From NCBI RefSeq assembly GCF_964199755.1, contig NC_133903.1, positions 52,443,239 through 52,507,238 of the forward strand: DNA of 64,000 bases, written 5' to 3'. This stretch comes from Larus michahellis (lineage: Eukaryota > Chordata > Aves > Charadriiformes > Laridae). Both the position numbers and the translations under genes were made by a program. A model generated the notes under the pieces. The model ran no database searches, was not told the DNA's origin, and worked only from the letters and a program-made list of their open reading frames with translations. Below are positions 24,901 through 33,900 of the stretch, piece by piece. Every line of letters begins with the position of its first letter. Position 1 is the stretch's first letter.

Positions 24901-27900
24901 AAACACGAGAGAATCCAGAAGTGAGGGATGTCGTTCGTGTGACAATCTGTAGTTATTTGCCATCAAACAATTAACACTGGTCAGGAGTTGTCAAGTTAAC
25001 AGTTTGCAACTGGAAATCTTTTAACTTAACAAAACCAAAACTTTCAGTATTAGCTTCTGAAAATCAGGATTCTGACCAGTATTACAGAGAGAAAAGAAGG
25101 AGGAAGAGGGAGAGACACCCGTTACAGGTTAGGTGGTGCCTCAGGCCACGACTGGGACATGGGGACAGCCAGGCTTCAGGCTCTGCTCTGACAGACACGG
25201 GATGCACGGACACAAGCAGCATCCCAAGAGACCGCTCCACCCCTAATGGTGTCAACCAGCCTCTGCCTTTCACCACCTCTCTCCTGAAAAATGTTAACAT
25301 CTGAAATCATGATGATATGTGAAACGGTAACTCCTTGTCTGATTGAAATTCATATTTATATTCCGCAGAAGATGCCATTACAAAAATTCAAAGGAAGAAG
25401 AAAACACAAACACTCACACACACGTGTATTTGTATGTCTCTGCATAGATACGTGTACGTGGGTATATATTATATCTCCCCTTCCTGGCATAAAAGTCAGG
25501 AACAGAAGAGGCCTTTTGTCATGTCCAAAGGATTTAGTGTCCAGTTGTTGGAGCCAGCAGGACAAGCACATCAAGGGGGGCTCAATATAGACCTCTGTAG
25601 CTTAATAAAGCCAAGAGTTAGTATTGGGTTTCTTTACAGCTATCTATTGCAAATGCTTCTCATATACCTCTGATCTTGTCAGGGGAAATGCCTCTTTGCA
25701 GGAAGCAAATGCAAGTTTAATAGCAACAAGGAATACTCAGCTGTTCCTGAGCGCACTTTATACTGAGGGGAGACACATAGATCGGTGATGCTGTTCAACC
25801 ACTGACACGAGCTAGGTTTGTTTGCAGCAATAACAGATGAAAAAAAGAAATCAAATGATGGCGCGCACTACCTCAGACTGAATCCCCTAAAGCAGTCCTA
25901 GGAGTTCTAGATTAAAGCATCTCCAGCCAGCTTAAAGTGTGCATCACACCACAGCCGTGACCAAACCTCCGCCGACGAGACTGGAAGTGACTGTGCCGTC
26001 CGTATTTTGTGGCGTGTGTCCCCCGATCTGGTGAATGATGTACTCGGCAGACAGACCACACCAGCCGAAGTAAAGTGGCGTGTGTTAGTCTATAATTAAA
26101 CCCACAGAAGGGCTGCTAGCAGTCTTCGTTCTATGTTATTGTCACGGCTGCCCTGCAGTTGAACAGATTGGCTTCGCTGTTTGCATTATCATTTACCGAA
26201 GTGACAGCTCCTGCCTGGCTGAGCCCACCTAAGAGAGGGATGGCCCTTCACGTGTGAGATGCTGTTCCGCAGTGTTCGCACGCGCCGTAGCCACCCACAC
26301 GGCAGACAGGTTTCTGGACTGTGTGTACAGGTGCGGAAATTTCTGGAACTGCAGAAAATTGTATTTGCCCTTCTTTCACCCCAGATTTCTCGATTAGTCA
26401 CTGAAACTCACCCGCAGGGCAGAGGGAACTCTGGGCTCCTGGCTTCATTAGCTAAACCCCAATTCTACCCGTGCAAACTCCCTTGGAGGAATCAATGTGT
26501 TGGTTGCACAAATTCACCCCCCACCTGCCAGACTGTTTGGGCATCAGCGGTAAGAACTTTTTTAACAGCTGGCAGGGCAAGGTGCACAGCGTCCCATGGC
26601 TGGGGTGCAGCATGGAGCACCTGCTAAGAGCATCACTGGTACATCTCCTAGTAGCGAGTTCACCATATGGAGGGGAGGCCTCTTGAACCTGCTCCTTAGT
26701 TTCATTTTTTACAAAACGACTTCGCTAGAAACATCCAAATGTGGATGCCCAGCATGGCACAGGACAGACTGTACCCAATCGTGGCTAATTTCAGAGGTTA
26801 GGCAGTCCGGTTCCTGGCTGACAGGGGAATGGAAAAACTCCTGGGTGCCGTAAACGCAAACGAAGGCGTTGTGGCCTTAGTAAACACTTGACCAATACAA
26901 ACTGCAAAATCCAATCGGGAGGAAAGATTTCATTTATCCTAGTCCGGGCTGTTGACTTGATGATGGGGATCAAACCGATACACACACACACAGATAAAGT
27001 GTTAGCAGAGAATTAAGTGGAGCAGTGCTTACAGTTGAAGAAAATTTTTTCATCCTTTGAATGAACTTCTTGAACCTGTTGTCGTTTGAATTGTAACCCA
27101 GTTCAAACAGTTTTGGTATTTTTATACCAAAGCTGAAGCTAGACTGCGAAGCTTTTGCCTTCAGGACGTTGCTTTCATAATTTGAGTAGGAGTCATATTC
27201 AGTCATTGTAAATTCATATTTGCCTTTGGTCTAAACAGAAAGCAAAAACAACACGTTTAATTTCCTGCATAGTGATTGTATACCTGAAGCACGGGGAAGG
27301 AATACAGATACAAATATACTTATGAATTAATGCTTGCACTTTGAAGATGAAAAGCCTTGTATAATTGCAAAGGACTATTATTATTAACACTGGTACTTCA
27401 AGAATACTTGACTTAGAGTGGCAGGAAAGCTACTATCTCCTCCATACCGCAAGGACCTCAGGCTTTTACTTAATACGTCAATCTTATGCAAAGAAGGTGA
27501 AATCTTAAATAGAGGCATCAATTAAAGTATGAATTCTAAGAGGAAAAGGTTTCCTAATGGGCAACACTCAAAAATATCACGCTATGTCATCAAGAGCATG
27601 AAGGTCAAATATATAATATTTGAAATAGAGCCTTGATGCGCCACAGAAATGAGCCAGGTGCCTTCGCTTTCGCACAAAGCCCACGGTGTGCTGTTACAGC
27701 TTTCCCAGCCTGGCTCTCAAGGCACTCTAAATTCCGTCTAAAATCAACCTCCCTGTGCCCAGTGCGTGGCTTTTGGTCCCTCCTGCACAAATGGCAACCG
27801 GGAAGGTTAAGCTCATTTTTTGCAATGACAAGGTGCAAGGGAACATTGCCATCTATTCCAGCACACGGATATTACAAGAGGACTGTCCAACTTCATATAG

Positions 27901-30900
27901 CGCACGGGGTGTGACGACGTTCTAGAAGTAGGGCTAAATTCAATCTCAACCCACTTGATCTCATGAGTTTTCTAATTCTCGATAAAATTATTTCGTAATG
28001 AAACTTTATCGATATTACTCTCTAAATTTATTGGAAGATATGTTTATTTGCAGATGAACCTGACACGTACCTCTGGCGTATAGCTCTCTACGTTGTATGG
28101 CTTTCTGAATCTTGTGTCCAGGATATAATGGGGAGAACATCCCCCAGCATAGTACCTGTGATCAAGAACTAATCCTTCCAAGTTGTTTGTGAAGATATTT
28201 AACCTGTACGTGAAGCATAACAACAAAATATTATCATCGATTTAGGTGTAAACATCAAATGACTTGGCTGTGAAAGGCAAAAGACTTTTTGTTTGGCTGA
28301 GGGCTCTTCGTTTTGAGGCCTTCTTCATTTTGAAACCCCAAACGAAAGTTTTGCCTCTTTCACTGTCCGATCAACCCATTTGTTCCAGAAAAAACTAAAT
28401 GACTAACAAGAAAACGAAAGACAGAGTCAAATTTTGACCCTTCAATGAATACAGTAATTTCAGAAGGGCAATTTTCATCACCCAGCTAGGAAGGAGACCC
28501 CACCAGCACTGGCAGCTTCTGTAGCCCTTACCGGAACTCTTTGGGAAGAGCAGAATAAACTGGACCAGCCACACCTCCATCCCACCAGTTTGCTCACCCC
28601 GATCATCCCCAGATGCCGGCAGCATCCAGCAGGATCTTCAAAGACTGGTTTGCCAACCCACATCATCAGTCCATAGTCATTTTTAATTCACATTACTCTG
28701 TTCTGGTTTATCAGTCATAATCTTTGCTGGGTTGGCCAAGGATCAACCAGCGGTCAGTCGATGAGAGTGAAAATTGTCAGGGAACAAGATCTAGATACTC
28801 AAGCAAATGTCCACCTACTCCTTGAAGTCACTGGGAAGTTTTCCTTTGATTTTAGCGGATGATGGACAGTAGTCTTAACCTGTCTGCGCTGAGAAAGGAT
28901 GTCGCACTGCAATCTTTTTAGATGGGGTCATTAAACCGGGCTGATGGGATCTGTTGCAGTAAAAGCTTTTCTGTTGCTCATTGGCAGGACACCCTCACGG
29001 CACACAGCTGAGGACATGGCACTCACCTCCACAAACTCATGCTCAAATAGTAACAAGAGTTGTTAGATAAAACTTTGCTAAAAAAAAGACAATAATTGCT
29101 CATAGTCCATGTCGTGTCCCTGTTAGTGTTCCAGGCCTCTGTTAGATCTGCCTCTCCTTATTTTGGGGAGAGAGGCTTGCATGATAATGACTTTGAAGCT
29201 GTAAAATATTAACTCTAATTTTAGCACAATCTGAAAAGAAGGGAAGTCCACTAAAAGCAAATTACTGAGCAATTGTAGCTTCAAAGAGATGAGAAGCATG
29301 TTCCTATAATTGTCCAACATTATTTTTAATTTTGATTAAACTCAGAAGTACAAAGCATTAGCAATGACATGTGCAGCAGCCATATCTCCAGAGAATAAGG
29401 AGGAAATTATAATTTTTCCTCACAATATGATTTTTTGCTTTTCCTTTTTTTTTTTTTTATGCAAAAAGCATTTTCTTCCCTGCAGATTGAGAAAAGACTC
29501 TTTTCACACCATCCAATCTTGCAGACAGTTGCCACAGTTTTAGCCAGTAAAAGCTGGATCAAGTCAGATGTGGATTTGAATCCCCAAAAAGTTGGGGCTT
29601 GGTAACATACAGGTTAATCCTACCCTGCTCACACAAGGACAAAAATTCCACTTTCTCTCACTGATGGAAAAGAAATCCAAGAAATTTTGACACCCCTTCC
29701 AATTCATACGCTGTGCAAAAATACAAATCCACAGCCAGGTTCAGAGTTTAGGCAATCCAAGTGTGGTGGTGCAACGTTCCCCCCCCACCTAAGGCCACTC
29801 AGCGCTTGGCTCGATTTCCCCCCACCTGGGCCACATAATAACCCAACATAAAACAGTAAAGAAGGCAAAGGACAACGGACCAGAATGTTATGGCAACCCC
29901 ATAACACCTGGATCACATGGCAACCTGGGCCACAAAACAACCCAACATAAAATAGGAAAGAATGCGAAAGGCAACGGAGCAGAATGTTATGGCAACCCCT
30001 TAGTGCACCTGGTTCCCGCGTCCCCTAGTGCTTGGAAACAGTCGAAAATCGATCACCGCCTGGATCGTTGCCTAAGGAGGAAGGGGGGGTGCTACCAGAA
30101 CCTCAAGATCTAGCAAGTTCTGCATTTGCACAACTGGTGGAATGTACCAGAATATCCCATTGTCCGACTTGGGCCGGAGTGCAAAAGTACCTGATGAAAG
30201 TCCATTATCTTGGACCCTATAAATAGCGACGCTAGTGAGACCCTTTGAGTTCTCCTGGATCGCAGCGGGCTGTGACCGGCATCTCCCCTGAGTTGGGATG
30301 AGGCAAATACCTTGAGGGTTAGAGGGCCAGGGTGAGTCAACCTTCTTGAGTCTCAATTATTGCCCGTTGAGGAATGCTGATGCATTGGCAGTATTTACTC
30401 TAAACTTATGAGGGAAATTTTAATTATAGGCTAGTCTCTCTTTCATCCACCTCTCTATCTATGTGTTTGTGATACACACATTAGCTTTTGCAAGTGTGGG
30501 TGTATATATATTGTACCGGATCCAAATATTTTCCGTCTGTTAGTCTGTGTGTATGTGTTCACAGAATCATAGAATTGCCCAGGTTGGAAGGGACCGTTCA
30601 GATCATCGAGTCCAACCATCAACCTAACTCTGACGAAAACCATCACTAAACCACATCTGTAAGCACGATGTCTACCCATCTTTTAAAAACCTCCAGGGAT
30701 GGGGACTCCACCACTTCCCTGGGCAGCCTGTTCCAATGTTTGATAACCCTTTCAGTGCAAAAATTTTTCCTAATATCCAATCTAAACCTCCTCTGGCATA
30801 ACTTGAGGCCGCTTCCTCTTGTCCCATCGCCTGTTACATGGGAGAAGAGACCGACCCCCACCTCTCTACACCCTCCTTTCAGGGAGCTGTAGAGAGCGAG

Positions 30901-33900
30901 AAGGTCTCCCCTCAGCCTCCCTTTCTCCAGGCTGAACACCCCCAGCTCCCTCAGCTGCTCCTCACAAGACTTGTGCTCCAGACCCCTCACCAGCTCCGTT
31001 GCCCTTCTCTGGACCCCCTCCAGCACCTCAATGTCTTTGTTGTGGCGAGTGGCCCAAAACTGGACATAGTGCTTGAGGTGGGGCCTCCGTATTGATTCAG
31101 GAGAAGGGGCACCTGTCGGTTCGCTGGAGTCGCCTGCTGCAAAGGGACCTTGGTCCTTGTAGAGAAAGACTCGGGTGGTGCGTGTGTACAACTCCTCGAG
31201 TGCTGTGTGTTTATATGTTTTGGTATTTATACAAACCCAGTGATTTAGGACACCTTACAGTTAAGTTAGTGCGAATCTTGTTATTTTCGAATCTGTAATC
31301 AAGTCGCTGTTCAATTATTTTGTTAAATCGCCGGGTAAATCCTTAAATTGGTTAATGATTAAGTGCTGCTAAAATTTAACCTCTTGATTTACCTCAACCT
31401 ATTAATAAATTTTGAGTTGCTGCTGAATCAAAACCACGTGAAATATTTCCATCCATGACACCAAGATGCTGATTTAAGTCACTCTTTATAGAATAGTATG
31501 ATGATGTTCGGATTTTAATGAACCTTCCTTTGTTTTTATTTCAAAAGCAGGGTTTGAAGTAGTTTCTTGGTTCCTAAAGGCTAGGTCCTTCCTGCTCCCC
31601 ACAGACTGAACTAGGCCTGAGTCTAGCTCTACTTACATCTGTGCAAGATAACTCAATTACCGAAACTCTCCCAGTCGTTAACTTAAGGGCAAATACCTGT
31701 AGATATTAGAGAAATATTTGGTGCGGACATTCCCCTCTTCACCCACCAGGTTTTGACAAGACAAAGAGCGCGCACAGGCTCTTGCACGACACATTTGAGA
31801 GCTGAGCTGATGACCTCCACAGGGTGCACAAGTACTCCTGGGGACAGCTGGGACTTTAACTCACCTCATCTCTCTCCGAAAGACTCATGGAGTCCATCAG
31901 GATTTTCCCATCAGGCTTTGGACCAGGACCCCAAAGGCTGTTGGATCCCAACTCCTGGATACCGCAAATGCTACAGCTTTTCTCCGTTCAGTGTTTATGT
32001 CTGAAGCCACATAAGATCATTCCTATCCTTAAGTAAGGAAACATCTCGTGAAGGTCGCTGACTTACCCTTTTGCCAGATTCTCTATTCCCCAGTATTCCT
32101 CCATCTTCTGGTCACATTTTTTAAACACTTTTTTGCAGTTTTTTTCGTCTGACTGGTCCCCACAGTCATCATCCCCATTACAAAGCAGCCTCCGTGCAAT
32201 GCATCTCCCTAGGATGCAAGCCAAAAATTACTTAACAAACCGACGTCTTATCATGCTAACTGGTAATATTGCAAAAGCACAGTCCCTGACTCGGAGTCTA
32301 GAAACAAAAGAAAAGACACCTGCTGCGAACGGTTCAAAACTAGCTGGAAAATATTTCCTCTCTATCTGCATGGAAAACCTCAGATTTTTAATCGCCAAAC
32401 TCCATCTGCTCAGTTTTGCTCAAAACTTTCAAAATCTTAAAATTCCTTGTTCAACCTAGGAAAAAAAACCCCAAAAGAAATCCCTCACTAAAAGTGTAAA
32501 AAGCGATGGAGTTTTTCTGTTGCTAAAATTTTTTAGTTTTGAGAAAACAAACATGCTGCAAACTGTTCAGCAGATCTCGTGTGTGGTATTATTTTTTTCC
32601 CCACCTTCCCATGTCCATAATAATCCCTGAATTCTTGTTTTTCAGTCTCACCAAAACACTATCCCCGGGAACAGAGATGAGAGTCGCTCTCCTTTGCCCC
32701 ATCCCCTCTGCCCCAGCGCCCTGCTCCCTGCGCACCGTCCTCTCTGCCACCAGGGCGCAGATGCAAAGCAGAGGCTGATGAGATTTTGGACACAGCTAAT
32801 TGCTGCCTTGCTTCCCCACACTGCTTACAGTGCTCCCGACTAATTAGTCATTGATAAGGATGGAGGGAAACGCCATGAGGACCACCATCATAACCTGCTG
32901 TGCTCTTGGGCATGTGTCAAGGATGCCCAATGCATGTTCTCCTCATGCTGTCAGATCCACTTGTCCTTACAAATTTTACTGATAATTTTACTGATAACTG
33001 GGTCTTACTTTCCTATTTGGAGATTTTAAAGACATGCTTTAGACTGACAAACGTTGGCCAATCAACTCAAAATCACTGGTGCAAACGCAACACAGGCATG
33101 GATGGACCCGGGTCAACTCCCGACATCTCTTTAGCCCAGCAAACCCTTGTAGGAGCAGAAAGCTCAGCATGGTGGCGTCAGAGATGCCACCTGAGCTCCA
33201 CCACTTCTCACTCTGTAAGTCCTTACCTGTAACTGCACACACAAACCCATCACATCTAACTCTATTCCTGCAAGGATTATTTGTAACGCAGTCTTCGGTT
33301 TCTTTGTCAGAGTAATCACATGGATCTCCATTGAACTGAGAAGGTTGTTCCAGGCGGGCAAATCTGTACTGTGATGAAATAAAAAATATTGACTCAAGTG
33401 TACAGAAATTGTGAATTTCACGCTTGCCTAGTTAAAAAACAAACTTTGTGTCGGGGAGATCTGATCTGAGACTACTGTCATATAAAAAAAAAAAAAAAAG
33501 TGTCGTCAAAGAAGCGTGATGCTGGTAACGTGCCCCATTTCAAAGGTTTCTGATCTGCGACAGGTTTAATTTTACTAAGGAAGGATTGAGGATTGGAAGG
33601 GATGAAGGAAAGTTTGCTTTTCTTTGACAGTTTGTTTAAATGAGCCTGACAGGGTAGTGCGGGCATTTGCAAGAGTAAGGAAGGATTCAGTTACATCTCC
33701 TCTCTTTCAATTAACGCTGGTAACGACATCCCTTGTTATTTTCTGTCAGTGTATTTACTTGGCCCTCTGTATCATTAGGGATTTTTTTCCGCCCACAACA
33801 CTGCTGTGAAGCAGTCAATTACTCCGTCCAATATGTTAGCCCTCCTTTTCTTCCCAGCTTTTAAGATTAACTCTTTGATATGAAGCTTCACTCTTCCCAG

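Larger units (their letters stand above)
29762..31437 (+). mobile_element. Solo long terminal repeat of an avian endogenous retrovirus, split by CR1
   Basis: The element starts TGTGGTGGT and ends near ACCAC, giving a short terminal inverted repeat. It has promoter-like order: a 99-base direct repeat (29824-30011) like a U3 enhancer, a TATAAATA box at 30218, and AATAAA at 31404 close to the end. Without the CR1 insert it is about 1.1 kb. I see no gag, pol or env sequence, so it is read as a solo LTR. A clean target-site duplication was not found, so the ends are approximate and the family is not assigned. Confidence 0.55.
28204..32066 (-). other. C8B: C8B intron 4, longest intron of the gene
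   Basis: 3863 bases. Its length is explained largely by a long-terminal-repeat element (29762-31437) interrupted by a CR1 copy (30561-31088). The remaining 2.2 kb is ordinary AT-rich intron. Confidence 0.85.

Noticed and set aside
26970-26995. CA dinucleotide run as a microsatellite
   Set aside because: Only about seven repeats, too short to be noteworthy.
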